In this document: positions 15,846 to 24,489 of the stretch, one piece after another
Layout: the number at the start of each line of letters is the position of its first letter
How positions within the stretch are numbered: the first letter of the stretch is position 1
Assembly: GCA_020199905.1 (NCBI GenBank)
Contig: JAIVJS010000018.1
Location: forward strand, 1-33,198
Reading direction: 5' to 3'
From: Acidobacteriota bacterium
GTDB taxonomy: Bacteria; Acidobacteriota; Thermoanaerobaculia; UBA5066; Gp7-AA6
Length of the DNA stretch: 33,198 nucleotides
Notes under the pieces: model-generated
What the model saw: the letters and a program-made list of their open reading frames with translations, nothing else
Database searches by the model: none
What the model was told of the DNA's origin: nothing
Program-made: the position numbers and the translations under genes

Positions 15846-16463
15846 ATGAAAGAAACATGGGCCGCTCTCGCGCTGGCGTTGGTTCTCGGGGCGGCGACCG
15901 CGCGGGCCGCGTGGGCGCAGTCCTCGACGCCGCCACCCGCGCCGAAGCCGGCCGCGAAGCCTTGCGCTTCGTTCGAGTCCCGGCAGTTCAATTTCTGGGC
16001 CGGCCGGTGGGAGGTGAGGAAGCCGGACGGCAAGCCGGCGGGGACGAACGAAATTCGCCTTCTTTTCGATGGCTGCGCTCTTCAGGAGAACTGGGTCGGA
16101 ACGGACGGGAGTGCCGGAACGAGCTTGAACGTCTACGACGCATCGAGGAAGGTGTGGCACCAGACCTGGGTGGACCGGAGGTGCGGGCCGCTCGTTCTGG
16201 AGGGTTGCCTCGGGGAAGGAAAGATGGTGCTCTCAGGCACCTCGGTGAAGAAGGACGGTCCCGTCGAAAACCGGATCACGTGTAACCGGCAGGAGGAAAC
16301 GTCCGCCAGCTCTGGGAGGCGTCGCGAGACTCGGGGAAGACGTGGTCGGTCGCTCTTCGATGGAACCTACGTGAGGCGGTCAGGGGCGGCCCCCGCCCGC
16401 GCGGCGGAAGGCGTGACGCCGAACTCGCGGCGGAAAGAGGCGGAGAAGTGGCTGTGGCTCTAA
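15846..16463 (+). CDS. Secreted DUF1579/lipocalin-like protein with two compensating frameshifts
   Basis: ATG at 15846 with a gcggagg ribosome site. A signal peptide (ALALALVLGAATARAAWAQ) is followed by the family core: FESRQFNFWAGRWEVRKPDG, LLFDGCALQENWVG, LNVYDASRKVWHQTWVD and GKMVLSGTSVKKDGPVENRI. After codon ~144 the annotated frame turns to Arg-rich nonsense. The -1 neighbour frame gives PAGGNVRQLWEASRDSGKTW, exactly what the family should have next, and then FDGTYVRR is back in the first frame. So one base is lost near 16280 and one gained near 16352. The last ~30 residues lie over the antisense AraC remnant and are unlikely to be original. Family function is unknown. Confidence 0.65.
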   Translation: MKETWAALALALVLGAATARAAWAQSSTPPPAPKPAAKPCASFESRQFNFWAGRWEVRKPDGKPAGTNEIRLLFDGCALQENWVGTDGSAGTSLNVYDASRKVWHQTWVDRRCGPLVLEGCLGEGKMVLSGTSVKKDGPVENRITCNRQEETSASSGRRRETRGRRGRSLFDGTYVRRSGAAPARAAEGVTPNSRRKEAEKWLWL

Positions 16464-16690
16464 TCCCGAGATCGAGCGCGATGCCGTCAATCCCGCTCGC
16501 GAATCCCGCACGAGCTCGAGCGCCGCGGCGAGCCGCAGCCGCTCGCGAAACCCGTGGAGGTCGATCGCGTCTCGCGCCGGAAGATCCGGCAGAGCTGAAA
16601 CGGCGTCCGTCGGGCGCTCGGGCGAGCTCGGCGATGCCGCCCGAGCGGCGGAACGACCTCTCTCGAACAGAAGCGTATCGAAGGGCCTCG
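16367..16690 (-). pseudogene. AraC-family C-terminal DNA-binding domain, frameshifted remnant
   Basis: Pieces of one AraC-type double helix-turn-helix are readable in order but in different frames: FQLCRIFRRET, then IDLHGFRERLRLAAALELVR, then IALDLG, then SHSHFSASFRREFGVTPSAA and the stop at 16367-16369. At least three one-base shifts are needed. No N-terminal sensor domain exists: the reductase gene at 16696-17745 ends just upstream. Its 3' end overlaps the 3' end of the DUF1579-like gene on the other strand, and both are damaged in the shared stretch. Confidence 0.7.
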
Positions 16691-16695
16691 CGGCC

Positions 16696-17745
16696 TCAGC
16701 GATCGGGATCATTTCCCGGCGAGGTGCGAAACGAGGGAAAAGAAGTTGCGGCGGCCGTGACGGCGCCGGCGCGGGCGGCGATCGCGTCGGCGATCATCGC
16801 GGCGTGATGGCGGCTGTTCTCGATGAAGATACGCCCGATTTCGGCACCCCCGAGAAGCGCGCCGGCGAGAAAGATGCCCGGCACGTTCGACTCCAGGGTG
16901 CCGGGATCGTGGGCGGGAGCGCGATTGGCTCCCTCGAGGCGGATTCCACACCGGTCGAAGAACGCGAAGTCCGGCTCGTACCCGATCAGGGGGAAGACCG
17001 CGTCGGTCGAGACGGTCCGCTCTCCGGCCGGCGTCGAAAGAAGCACCGAGTGCCGCCCGATCTCGAGGACGCGGCTCTCGAAGTACGCCGCGATGCTGCC
17101 GGCGCGAATGCGATTCTCGAGATCCGGCTTGATCCAGTACTTGACGCGATCCGAGATGGCCGCCGCCCGCACGACGAGCGTCACCCGCGCGCCGTGGCGG
17201 TAGAGGTCGAGCGCGGCCTCGGCCGCCGAGTTCTTCCCGCCCACGACGAGGACGTCGCGGCCGTGAAAAGGATATCCGGAGACGTAGCGGCGATGAACGA
17301 GGGGGAGATCGTCGCCGGGGACGCCGAGCGACTTCGGATTTCCGAAGAAGCCTGTCGCGATCACGGCGGCCGCCGCCGGAAATTCGGATCGCTCCTGATC
17401 CCGGACCGCGGAAACCCGGACGCCGCCGCCCTCGCGCGGAACGATCGACTCGATTTTCGTCTCCGGGACCACCTTTACGTCGAACGCATCGGCGACCGCC
17501 CGGTAGTAGGCGAGCGTTTCGAGACGGGTCGGGTGGGGCTCCGGCCCCGCGAACGGAACGCCGGCGATCCCCAGGAGCTCGCGGGTGGAGAACCAGCGCA
17601 TTTCTTCCGGCATGCGGGAGAGGGTGTCGAGAATGCCGCCCCGTTCGTAGCAGACCGCGGAAACGCCGCGCCTTCCGAGCTCGACGGCGCACGCGATTCC
17701 CGTCGGTCCGGCGCCGACCACCGCCACCGGATGCTCGGTCCTCAT
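16696..17745 (-). CDS. ypdA: YpdA-family flavoprotein, putative bacillithiol disulfide reductase
   Basis: 349 residues, ATG at 17745. Two dinucleotide-binding motifs: FAD at residues 9-16 (VVGAGPTG) and NAD(P)H near 166-176 (VLVVGGKNSAAEAALDL). A family-typical GFFGNPKSLGVPGDDLP stretch and a C-terminal NVPGIFLAGALLGGAEIGRIFIENSRHHA close the FAD fold. There is no CxxC pair, which separates it from thioredoxin reductase. YpdA (Bdr) proteins reduce bacillithiol disulfide using NADPH in bacilli; a like role here assumes the host makes bacillithiol, which the window does not show. It is divergent from the hydrolase at 17821 with a ~75-base shared promoter region. The last ~20 residues lie near the AraC remnant but the frame is intact. 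Confidence 0.85.
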   Translation of the reverse strand: MRTEHPVAVVGAGPTGIACAVELGRRGVSAVCYERGGILDTLSRMPEEMRWFSTRELLGIAGVPFAGPEPHPTRLETLAYYRAVADAFDVKVVPETKIESIVPREGGGVRVSAVRDQERSEFPAAAAVIATGFFGNPKSLGVPGDDLPLVHRRYVSGYPFHGRDVLVVGGKNSAAEAALDLYRHGARVTLVVRAAAISDRVKYWIKPDLENRIRAGSIAAYFESRVLEIGRHSVLLSTPAGERTVSTDAVFPLIGYEPDFAFFDRCGIRLEGANRAPAHDPGTLESNVPGIFLAGALLGGAEIGRIFIENSRHHAAMIADAIAARAGAVTAAATSFPSFRTSPGNDPDR

Positions 17746-17820
17746 GGGGTGATTCTAGACGCGGACCTCGCAGGATCCGGCGCCCTCCCCCTCGCGCGTG
17801 AGAACGCTTAGGATCCGGCC

Positions 17821-18783
17821 GTGGAGAAAGTCGTCCTCGGCGGAGCCGAGCAGTGGATTTCGGTGAGGGGAGAGACGGCGAGCCGGCCAAAGCCGGTGCT
17901 GCTGTTCGTCCACGGCGGCCCGGGGGCCGCCATGACTCCGTGGCTCGGCCGCTTCGGCGCGGGCCTTCGCGGGCGGTTCACGGTCGTCTCGTGGGATCAG
18001 CGCGGCGCCGGCCGGTCCTGGCGAGCGATCGAGCCCCGGGAGCAGATGACCGTCGCGCGCCTCGTCGAGGACACGGTGGAGCTGGCGCGCCTGATGGCGT
18101 CGCGGGCGGATTCGGGAAAGGTCCTCCTCGTCGGGCACAGCTTCGGCGCGATGCTCGCGATCCTGGCGGCGAGCCGGGACCCGGGCCCGCTCCGCGCGCT
18201 GGTTCCCGTCGCGCCCGTCATCGCAGGCCTGGAAAACGACCGCATCTCCTGGGAGCGGACGATGGAAACGGCTCGGCAGCGCAGGGTGAGGCGCGCGGTC
18301 GCGGACCTGGAAGAGTCGGGGCCGCCGCCCTACGCCGGAAATCGTCTCTTCGAGAGGGCGTTCGTCCTCATGGCCTGGGCGGAGCGGTTCTCGAGCGAAG
18401 AGACGGGCGCCAGTCCCTTCCGCTCCGAGTCTCTCGCGGCTCTCTCCGAATCGCCCGAATACGATCCGGAGGTCCGCGCGAAGTACTGGGAGGCTTATCA
18501 GTCGAGCTACGAGATCCTTCAGCCTCAACTCTCCGCGATCGATCTGCGGCGCGAGATCCGGGGACTCGAAGTGCCGGTTCATCTGGCTCTGGGACGGCAC
18601 GATCGAAACACGGTCCCGGAGCTCGCCGAAAGCTGGCTTCACCACCTGTCGGCGCCCCGCAAGGAGCTCGTCTGGTTCGAGCGCTCCGGGCACGCGCCGC
18701 TGTTCGAGGAGCCGGAGAAATTCGAAGAGTTTTTGTGGAGCGCAGCGAACGGGAAGGGAGGCGGTAGGCGGAACCGACGTTAA
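17821..18783 (+). CDS. Alpha/beta hydrolase, prolyl-iminopeptidase-like
   Basis: 320 residues from a GTG start. Oxyanion motif HGGPG at residues 31-35, DQRGAGRS at 59-66 (both characteristic of S33 prolyl iminopeptidases), nucleophile elbow GHSFG with Ser107, then LALGRHDRNTVPELAE for the acid and RSGHAPLFEEPEKF for the histidine. A cap domain lies between about 135 and 240. There is no signal peptide, so it is cytoplasmic. The last residues (GGGRRNRR) are irregular and reach into a repeat-rich spacer. It probably removes N-terminal proline or acts on small esters/amides; the exact substrate cannot be told. Confidence 0.88.
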   Translation: MEKVVLGGAEQWISVRGETASRPKPVLLFVHGGPGAAMTPWLGRFGAGLRGRFTVVSWDQRGAGRSWRAIEPREQMTVARLVEDTVELARLMASRADSGKVLLVGHSFGAMLAILAASRDPGPLRALVPVAPVIAGLENDRISWERTMETARQRRVRRAVADLEESGPPPYAGNRLFERAFVLMAWAERFSSEETGASPFRSESLAALSESPEYDPEVRAKYWEAYQSSYEILQPQLSAIDLRREIRGLEVPVHLALGRHDRNTVPELAESWLHHLSAPRKELVWFERSGHAPLFEEPEKFEEFLWSAANGKGGGRRNRR

Positions 18784-18800
18784 TCGTTAAGCGTTGAGCC
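18781..18800 (+). repeat. gttgagcg-family intergenic motif
   Basis: A taatcgttaagcgttgagcc stretch begins at the stop codon of the hydrolase gene. It is related to the arrays at 11927, 25764 and 31144. A degenerate ccctctcgcgctcggggaga hairpin follows. The remaining spacer to 18921 shows nothing else. Confidence 0.45.
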
Positions 18801-18921
18801 CTTTCCCTCTCGCGCTCGGGGAGACAGGGCCGGGACGAGAGGTCCGGTCGCGCCCTCCGCCGTTCGTGTTCCCATTTCCCGACCGAGGTCCGACTGCCCC
18901 CTTCCCCTTCCGCCTCCCGTC

Positions 18922-19869
18922 TTAAAGAGCGCGAATCCGGACCGAGCCTCCGCTCGTGCGCAGGCGCAAGGTCTCGCCTCCGCCTCCGAGCAATCCCTGC
19001 AGGTGCCGGCGCGAGATCTCGCCCCGAACCGTGATGGGGACGTCGGCCTGCACGGAGTTGCCGGACGCGTCGATCGAAAGGCCGACGGCGGGATCCACGC
19101 TCACGGTGACGCCTCCGCCCGACGAGGCGATCGAACCGCCGCGCGCGTTCGCCCGCTTGAAAGCGACCTGCACGGAACCGCCGGAGGTGTCGGCTTCCAC
19201 ACGGCCGCCCGCCTCGTTGATCGAGATTCCGCCGCCGGAGGAGTGCGCGTGGATGTCTCCGGAGACGCCGTCGAACCGAATCGACCCGCCGCTCGTCTCC
19301 GCGTCCATGGCGCCGTCGACCTCCTCCGCGCGGATCCCTCCGCCGGAGGTGTCGACCCGGCAGCGCCCCCGGACGTGAGACAGGGTGATGGCCCCGCCGG
19401 AGGTATGGGCGTCGAGCTCTCCCGCCACGTCGCGGACGTCGATGCCGCCGCCGGACGTCTCGAGCTTCGTGTTGCCCTGGAGAGAGGCGACCTTGATCGC
19501 TCCGCCGGACGTGTCGACCGTCACGCGCGTCTTCGCGGGAACTTCGATCTCGAACCGCACCGCTTTGCCCCGGAAGTGGAAGAGGGTGGACAACGGATGG
19601 CGCTTCACCGCAACGATGGAGGCGGACCCGGCGCCCTCGTCATAGCGGAAGCTCAGGAGGTCGTTCAAGTCTTCGCGGTCCGAAGTCGCCACCATCCGGA
19701 CGTCCGGGCGGTCGCTCCCGAGGACCCGCACGCTCCCGAAGTCGGTGCGGATCGAAAAGCTTCCGCCGGGGGAGAGTCTCAGAGTCTTCTCGACCCTCGA
19801 TTCCGCGCCGGCGACCCAGGCCGCGGCGGCGAGCGCGGCCGCGATCGTGACGGTTCTCACGCTGTGCAT
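18922..19869 (-). CDS. DUF4097-type secreted beta-repeat protein
   Basis: 315 residues, ATG at 19869 with a ggaggagg ribosome site. A signal peptide (VTIAAALAAAAWVAGA) leads into a right-handed beta-helix-like array in which TSGG or SSGG recurs roughly every 18-20 residues (DTSGGAIKVASL, ETSGGGIDVRDV, HTSGGAITLSHV, DTSGGGIRAEEV, ETSGGSIRFDGV, HSSGGGISI, DTSGGSVQV), the DUF4097 pattern. The N-terminal 30-100 residues (FSIRTDFGSVRVLGSDRPDV) are the usual capping strand region. No membrane anchor. Members are often called putative adhesins, with no proven function. The gene lies upstream of, and in the same direction as, nothing obviously linked; the next minus-strand gene is a lipoprotein hydrolase 82 bases upstream. 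Confidence 0.88.
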   Translation of the reverse strand: MHSVRTVTIAAALAAAAWVAGAESRVEKTLRLSPGGSFSIRTDFGSVRVLGSDRPDVRMVATSDREDLNDLLSFRYDEGAGSASIVAVKRHPLSTLFHFRGKAVRFEIEVPAKTRVTVDTSGGAIKVASLQGNTKLETSGGGIDVRDVAGELDAHTSGGAITLSHVRGRCRVDTSGGGIRAEEVDGAMDAETSGGSIRFDGVSGDIHAHSSGGGISINEAGGRVEADTSGGSVQVAFKRANARGGSIASSGGGVTVSVDPAVGLSIDASGNSVQADVPITVRGEISRRHLQGLLGGGGETLRLRTSGGSVRIRAL

Positions 19870-19951
19870 CGGTCCTCCTCCGGACGCCGGGACTTCCGGC
19901 CCCCGAGCCTTCGAGTGTTGAGACGTGTCCGGGGGAGGAAATGTTCTGTTC

Positions 19952-20803
19952 TCAGGAGGAAATCTCCGCCAGAAAAGCGTCGAGCTCGCGGTCGAACGCC
20001 TCCGGCTGGTCCATCATCAGCCAGTGGCTGGCGCCGTCGATCCGCCGGACCGGCGTTTTCGGGGCGGTCCTGTGGATCGCCACCGGGTTGTCGAAGAGCA
20101 TCGAGACGATCGAGAGGCGTGGACCGGTGTAGCGCGCCAGGGCCGCGTCCATATCGAAGCGGTAGAGGGCTTCGGTGGCGCCGACGAAGACGTCCGGTCG
20201 CGTCCTCTGGAGCGCGTCCAGCACGGCCGCGCGCGTGTCCGGGCGGGCGCCGGCGAGGATCTCTTCGAACCATTTGCGCGTGAACCCGGGATAGTCGTCG
20301 CGAAGACCGCGCCGAAGGGGTCCGAGGCTCTCCGCCGGGGTGCGGTGCAGGTCGCCCGCGCAGTCGGCGAACACCAGGCCCGAAAGACGTTCCGGATGTT
20401 CGCCGGCGTAGGCGGCGGCGACGGCGCCTCCATAGCTGTGGGCGACGAGGACGAACCGGTGATATCCGAGCGCATCCGCGACCGCCGCGACATCGCTGGC
20501 GAAACCCTCGACGGAGATCCCGGCGCCCGCGGGAAGCTCCGACTCGCCCATGCCCGCGAGGTCGAATACAGCGGCCCTTCGGCTCTTCTGCAGGTGGGCC
20601 AGCGTCGCGGCCCACGAGCCGCGGTTGCCTCCGTTCCCATGCACCAGGAGGACCGGCACCGCGCTGCCGGATCCGCCGGCGTCGACGCGGAGACGCCCCC
20701 TCGGCCCGGCCACCCAGACCGGTGAGGCCGGTCCGGTCCGCGCCGTCGAGCAGCCGAGGACCGAGGCCGCGAGAAGCGTCAGAAGGACTGTCGGACCGCG
20801 CAT
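19952..20803 (-). CDS. Alpha/beta hydrolase lipoprotein
   Basis: 283 residues, ATG at 20803. The N-terminus MRGPTVLLTLLAASVLGC carries a lipobox (VLGC, Cys18), so the enzyme is probably membrane-anchored on the periplasmic side. Oxyanion region VLLVHGNGGNRGSW, DLAGMGES, nucleophile elbow VLVAHSYGGAVAAA, and DGASHWLMMDQPEAFDRELD for the catalytic histidine. This is a normal-length single-domain hydrolase of the esterase/haloperoxidase type; substrate unknown. It is transcribed away from the exporter operon starting at 21063. Confidence 0.88.
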   Translation of the reverse strand: MRGPTVLLTLLAASVLGCSTARTGPASPVWVAGPRGRLRVDAGGSGSAVPVLLVHGNGGNRGSWAATLAHLQKSRRAAVFDLAGMGESELPAGAGISVEGFASDVAAVADALGYHRFVLVAHSYGGAVAAAYAGEHPERLSGLVFADCAGDLHRTPAESLGPLRRGLRDDYPGFTRKWFEEILAGARPDTRAAVLDALQRTRPDVFVGATEALYRFDMDAALARYTGPRLSIVSMLFDNPVAIHRTAPKTPVRRIDGASHWLMMDQPEAFDRELDAFLAEISS

Positions 20804-20879
20804 TCGACGATGATAGACGCGCCTCCGTTCCTCCCTCGCTGCCGGCGACGAGAACACCGGCGACTGCCCCTCCCAGCGG

Positions 20880-20902
20880 CCTCTCCCCCGGCGCGGGAGA
20901 GG
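20880..20902. repeat. GC-rich hairpin CCTCTCCC/GGGAGAGG
   Basis: A perfect 8-bp stem with a 7-base loop, followed by ggggtgggg. Same family as 11882-11920. It lies in the divergent spacer between the lipoprotein hydrolase and the exporter operon. Confidence 0.55.
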
Positions 20903-20936
20903 GGGGTGGGGCTTGCGAGCCATCCTCGCCCTGGAC

Positions 20937-20981
20937 GGACAAAAGTCCTTCCGTTGCCCCGGACACTCGTCCGCGGCGGAC
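20937..20981. promoter_or_regulatory. Cluster of dyads, candidate activator-binding sites
   Basis: Three small inverted repeats: GGAC-aaaa-GTCC (20937-20948), CGGAC-actc-GTCCG (20960-20973) and GTCCG-cgg-CGGAC (20969-20981). They lie roughly 65-110 bases ahead of the sigma54 promoter, where NtrC-type activators usually bind. All share a GGAC/GTCC half-site. Assignment as enhancer sites is inference from position and symmetry. Confidence 0.4.
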
Positions 20982-21033
20982 ACGGCGAGACGCGTTTCCT
21001 GGCCTGTTTTCGCGTTTTTCGCTCCGTTTTTCC

Positions 21034-21049
21034 TGGCAGCGGCATTGCT
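21034..21049 (+). promoter_or_regulatory. Sigma54 (-24/-12) promoter of the exporter operon
   Basis: TGGCAGCGGCATTGCT matches the consensus TGGCA-N7-TTGCT, with exactly 10 bases between the invariant GG and GC. The predicted start site is at about 21060, only a few bases before the GTG at 21063. Translation may therefore be leaderless, or start at a later in-frame codon. Confidence 0.75.
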
Positions 21050-21062
21050 CCATGGCGATTGA

Positions 21063-22337
21063 GTGATCGACAATCTTCTGGCGACGGACAAAGTGGTGGA
21101 GAAGCCGCGCGGGCTCTCGCGGCGGATGCTCATTGCCGCGGCCGGCGCCGGCATTCTGCTCGTTCTCGTGGTGCTTCTCATCCCGACGGTGAGGCGCTGG
21201 TCCCGCGCGGACCGATCGGTGGAAGCGTCCCGGATCCGGATCGCCGCCGTCAGCCGGGGCGACCTCGTGCGGGACGCCTCCGCGGAAGGCCGGATCGTCG
21301 CCGCTCTCCATCCGACGCTCTTCGCGCCCTCGCAGGGCATCGTCTCGCTCACGATCAAGGCCGGCGCGTCGGTGACCAGGGGTGCCGTGCTCGCGCGCAT
21401 CGAGAGCCCGGAGCTGAAGAGCCGCCTGCTTCAGGAGCGCGCGACGCTGCAGTCGCTCGAGTCCGCGTGGCAGCGCCAGAAGATCGACGCCCGCCAGGAC
21501 GGCATCAAGAACGCGCATGCGATCGATCTCCTCGAAGTCCGGTTCACCGCCGCGAAGCGGCTCCTCGAGCGCGCCCAATCGGCGTTCGACCAGGGGATCC
21601 TGAACAAGACCGACTACGAGAAGGCGAAGGACGACGTGCGGATCGCCGAGCTCGAGTTGAAGAACCTGCAGGAGACCGCGAAGCTCCAGACCGAGACGGC
21701 CGATTTCGACATCCAGAGCCGCAGGTCCCTCGCGGAGCGGCAGGCATCCGCCGTCGGCGAGCTCCAGAGGCAGGTGGACCTCCTCACGATCACGGCCCCT
21801 TTCGACGGGCTCGTGGCTTCGGTGGCGGTCCAGGACCGCGACGCGGTCGCGGCCAACGCGCCGGTGCTGACGGTCGTCAACCTCTCGGCTTTCGAGATCG
21901 AGATCACCCTCCCGGAGAACTATTCGACCGACGTGATCCCGAACACGGAGGCGCAGATCCTCTACGAGGGGCGCGAGTACAAGGGGCACGTCACCGCGAT
22001 GTCGCCCGAGATCAAGGAGAGCCAGGTGCGCGGCACCGTGGTCTTCGACGGCGCGCCGCCGGCGGGGCTGCGTCAGAGCCAGCGCGTCAGCGTGCGCATG
22101 GTGATGGAGACCAGGCGGAACGTCCTCAAGGTGCCGCGCGGGCCGTTTCTCGAGAGCGGCGGCGGGCGCCAGATTTACGTCGTCGAGAACGGCGTCGCCA
22201 CGAAGCGCGACATCCACGTGGGAGCGGTGAGCGTCTCCGAGGTCGAGATCAAGAGCGGGCTCTCGGAGGGCGACAAGGTGATTCTGTCAGACACGTCGGA
22301 GTTCGCGGGCGCGAAGAACGTGCTCATCCGCAGTTGA
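21063..22337 (+). CDS. Periplasmic adaptor (HlyD/MacA-type membrane-fusion protein)
   Basis: 424 residues, GTG at 21063. Membrane anchor at ~21-44 (MLIAAAGAGILLVLVVLLIP). A biotinyl-lipoyl half-motif (IVAALHPTLFAPSQGIVSLT) leads to a long coiled-coil hairpin (~115-235: SRLLQERATLQSLESAWQRQ to SLAERQASAVGELQRQ). The second lipoyl half is LLTITAPFDGLVASVAVQDRDAV, and a beta-barrel and membrane-proximal domain end at NVLIRS. It links an inner-membrane ABC exporter to an outer-membrane channel. First gene of the operon, 17 bases ahead of the ATPase. No outer-membrane TolC-like gene is in the window. The start is uncertain because of the promoter position. Confidence 0.9.
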   Translation: MIDNLLATDKVVEKPRGLSRRMLIAAAGAGILLVLVVLLIPTVRRWSRADRSVEASRIRIAAVSRGDLVRDASAEGRIVAALHPTLFAPSQGIVSLTIKAGASVTRGAVLARIESPELKSRLLQERATLQSLESAWQRQKIDARQDGIKNAHAIDLLEVRFTAAKRLLERAQSAFDQGILNKTDYEKAKDDVRIAELELKNLQETAKLQTETADFDIQSRRSLAERQASAVGELQRQVDLLTITAPFDGLVASVAVQDRDAVAANAPVLTVVNLSAFEIEITLPENYSTDVIPNTEAQILYEGREYKGHVTAMSPEIKESQVRGTVVFDGAPPAGLRQSQRVSVRMVMETRRNVLKVPRGPFLESGGGRQIYVVENGVATKRDIHVGAVSVSEVEIKSGLSEGDKVILSDTSEFAGAKNVLIRS

Positions 22338-22354
22338 CCGGAGAAAGGAGCGCC

Positions 22355-23080
22355 ATGCTGTCGATGAAAAAGATTCAGAAGGTTTACCGGACGGACCTGA
22401 TCGAGACCCATGCCCTCCACGACTTCTCGATCGACGTCCGCACGGGCGAGTTCGTGGCGGTGATGGGCCGGTCCGGTTCGGGCAAGACGACGTTCCTGAA
22501 CATCGCGGGCCTGCTCGACACCTTCGACCAGGGAACCTACCACCTGGATGGTCAGGACGTGAGCCGGCTGTCCGACAACGAGATGTCGAAGATCCGGAAT
22601 CAGAAGATCGGGTTCATCTTCCAGAGCTTCAACCTCATTCCCGACCTCGACGTCTTCGACAACATCGACGTGCCGCTGAGGTACAGGCGTCTTCCGGCCG
22701 CGGAGCGGCGCGAGCGCATCGAAAAGGCCGTCCGCACCGTGGGCCTGCTTTCCCGCATCCACCATCTTCCGTCGCAGCTCTCGGGCGGACAGCAGCAGAG
22801 GGTCGCGATCGCGCGCGTCCTCGCGGGAGATCCCCGCTTCATCCTGGCCGACGAGCCGACCGGAAACCTCGACACGATGATGTCTCGCGAGGTGATGGAC
22901 CTCCTCGAGAAGATCAACGAGGCCGGGACGACGATCGTCATGGTCACGCACACGCCGGAGTGCGCGTCCCGCGCCTCGCGCCAGATACATCTCTTGGACG
23001 GCGAGGTCGTGGACTTGAACGCGCTGCCTCCGGAAGATGCGGACCGCTCGTCCGCCAGCCTCGCCTCGACGCTGCAGTAA
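22355..23080 (+). CDS. ABC transporter ATPase, MacB/LolD-type
   Basis: 241 residues, ATG at 22355 with gagaaaggag upstream. Walker A GRSGSGKTT (~39-47), Q-loop FIFQSFNLIPDL, signature LSGGQQQRVAIARVLAG, Walker B RFILADEPTGNLD, and the H-loop MVTHTPECA. The family-typical D-loop and short C-terminus show it is a stand-alone ATPase rather than a fused MacB. It energises the two permeases that follow, 10 bases downstream. Confidence 0.95.
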   Translation: MLSMKKIQKVYRTDLIETHALHDFSIDVRTGEFVAVMGRSGSGKTTFLNIAGLLDTFDQGTYHLDGQDVSRLSDNEMSKIRNQKIGFIFQSFNLIPDLDVFDNIDVPLRYRRLPAAERRERIEKAVRTVGLLSRIHHLPSQLSGGQQQRVAIARVLAGDPRFILADEPTGNLDTMMSREVMDLLEKINEAGTTIVMVTHTPECASRASRQIHLLDGEVVDLNALPPEDADRSSASLASTLQ

Positions 23081-23090
23081 GGAGGCCCCG

Positions 23091-24413
23091 ATGCTGCTGC
23101 ACAACCTCCGCATCGCCTGGAAGAGCCTCCGGCGCAACATCACCCTCTCGATCCTGATCGTGAGCGGCATCGCGCTCGGGATCGCGGTGTCGACGACGTT
23201 CGCCGCGTTCCGCCACGCCTTCTCCAAGGACCCGATCCCGCAGAAAAGCGACGTCCTGCGGTACGTCCGCCTCGACAGCTGGGATCCGCTGAAGCCCTAC
23301 CCCGGAGACGACCCGACGCGCCCGCCGACGCAGATCACGTTTCGCGACATGCAGGGCATCATGAAATCCACGATCCCTCTGCGGCAGAGCGGAATGTTCG
23401 TCTCGAACATGTACGTCTATCCCGATCCGAAGGTCGGCCGGCCCTTCCGCGAGCTGACGCGGCTCTGCTTCTCCGACTTTTTCCCGATGTTCGACGTGCC
23501 CTTTCGTTACGGATCCGGCTGGGACCGCAAGGCGGACGCCGGGCCCGACCCCGTCGTCGTTCTGTCATCGGAAATGAACCAGAAGCTCTTCGGAGGGAAG
23601 AACAGCGTGGGCAGGACCGTCCGGCTCGCCGACCGGGATTTCCGGGTGGTGGGGGTTCTCGCGGGATGGCGCCCCAATGTGCGGTTCTACGATCTCACCC
23701 AGAACCAGATCGCGACTCCCGAGAACATCTACATCCCCTTCAATTTCCTCCGGCCGATGCAGATCCGGACGAACGGGAACACGGACGGTTGGGGCACCAG
23801 CGGCGCGCCCGGATTCGAGGGATTTCTCCAGTCCGAGACCTGCTGGGTCCAGTTCTGGGCCGAGCTGCCGAACGAGAAGTCCGCGGCCGCGTACCGCGAT
23901 TTCCTGACGGCCTACGTGCTCGAGCAGAAGAAGATGGGGCGCTTTCAGCGGCCGTTGAACAACCGGCTTTCGACGGTCTCGGAAATGATGGCGGACGCGG
24001 GCGTCGTGCCGAAGCAGGCGACGGCGATGCTCATCGTCTCGCTTCTGTTTCTCGCCGTGTGCGCGGTGAACCTGGTGGGCCTTCTGCTCGGCAAGTTTCT
24101 GGCGAGGGGCGGGGAAGTCGGAGTGCGGCGCGCTCTGGGCGCGAGCCGCGCGGACATCTTTCTGCAGCACATCGTCGAATGCGAGCTGATCGCGGTCCTC
24201 GGGGGACTCGTCGGCATCCTTCTGTCCTTGGGCGCGCTCGCGGGGATGAACGCGTGGTTGAAGACGACGATGGCCCGGGGAGACTTCTTCAAGCTGGACC
24301 TCTCGATGATCCTTCTCTCGGTGGGCCTCTCTCTCGCGGCGGGATTCATCGCGGGCGTCTACCCCGCCTGGCGCACGTGCCGGCTCGCGCCTGCGATGCA
24401 TCTGAAGGTGTAG
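23091..24413 (+). CDS. MacB/FtsX-type ABC permease 1
   Basis: 440 residues, ATG at 23091 after ggagg. First helix at ~16-40 (NITLSILIVSGIALGIAVST), then a ~270-residue periplasmic (MacB_PCD) domain with SSEMNQKLFGGKNSVGRTVRL and DRDFRVVGVLAGWRP. Three C-terminal helices follow: AMLIVSLLFLAVCAVNLVGL, ELIAVLGGLVGILLSLGALA and SMILLSVGLSLAAGFIAGVY, with the EVGVRRALGASRADIF loop between them typical of the family. It is a half-transporter that probably pairs with the next permease. Confidence 0.92.
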   Translation: MLLHNLRIAWKSLRRNITLSILIVSGIALGIAVSTTFAAFRHAFSKDPIPQKSDVLRYVRLDSWDPLKPYPGDDPTRPPTQITFRDMQGIMKSTIPLRQSGMFVSNMYVYPDPKVGRPFRELTRLCFSDFFPMFDVPFRYGSGWDRKADAGPDPVVVLSSEMNQKLFGGKNSVGRTVRLADRDFRVVGVLAGWRPNVRFYDLTQNQIATPENIYIPFNFLRPMQIRTNGNTDGWGTSGAPGFEGFLQSETCWVQFWAELPNEKSAAAYRDFLTAYVLEQKKMGRFQRPLNNRLSTVSEMMADAGVVPKQATAMLIVSLLFLAVCAVNLVGLLLGKFLARGGEVGVRRALGASRADIFLQHIVECELIAVLGGLVGILLSLGALAGMNAWLKTTMARGDFFKLDLSMILLSVGLSLAAGFIAGVYPAWRTCRLAPAMHLKV

Positions 24414-24489
24414 TTGTCAGTCATGAGTCATCAGTCACCGGTTCGGAACGGAGCTCAGAACTGAAACTGAGAACTGAAGGAGTCTTCTC
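24414..24489 (+). other. Spacer between the two permeases with short repeats
   Basis: Holds two kinds of imperfect direct repeat, gtcagtcatgagtcatcagt just after the stop and cagaactgaaactgagaact before the ribosome site (gaaggag). The A/T content is higher than the genes around it. No gene. Confidence 0.5.

Noticed and set aside
19857..22217. Minus-strand open frame of 786 codons crossing the hydrolase and adaptor genes
   Set aside because: Overlaps two well-supported genes and the sigma54 promoter; the translation is low-complexity Arg/Leu.
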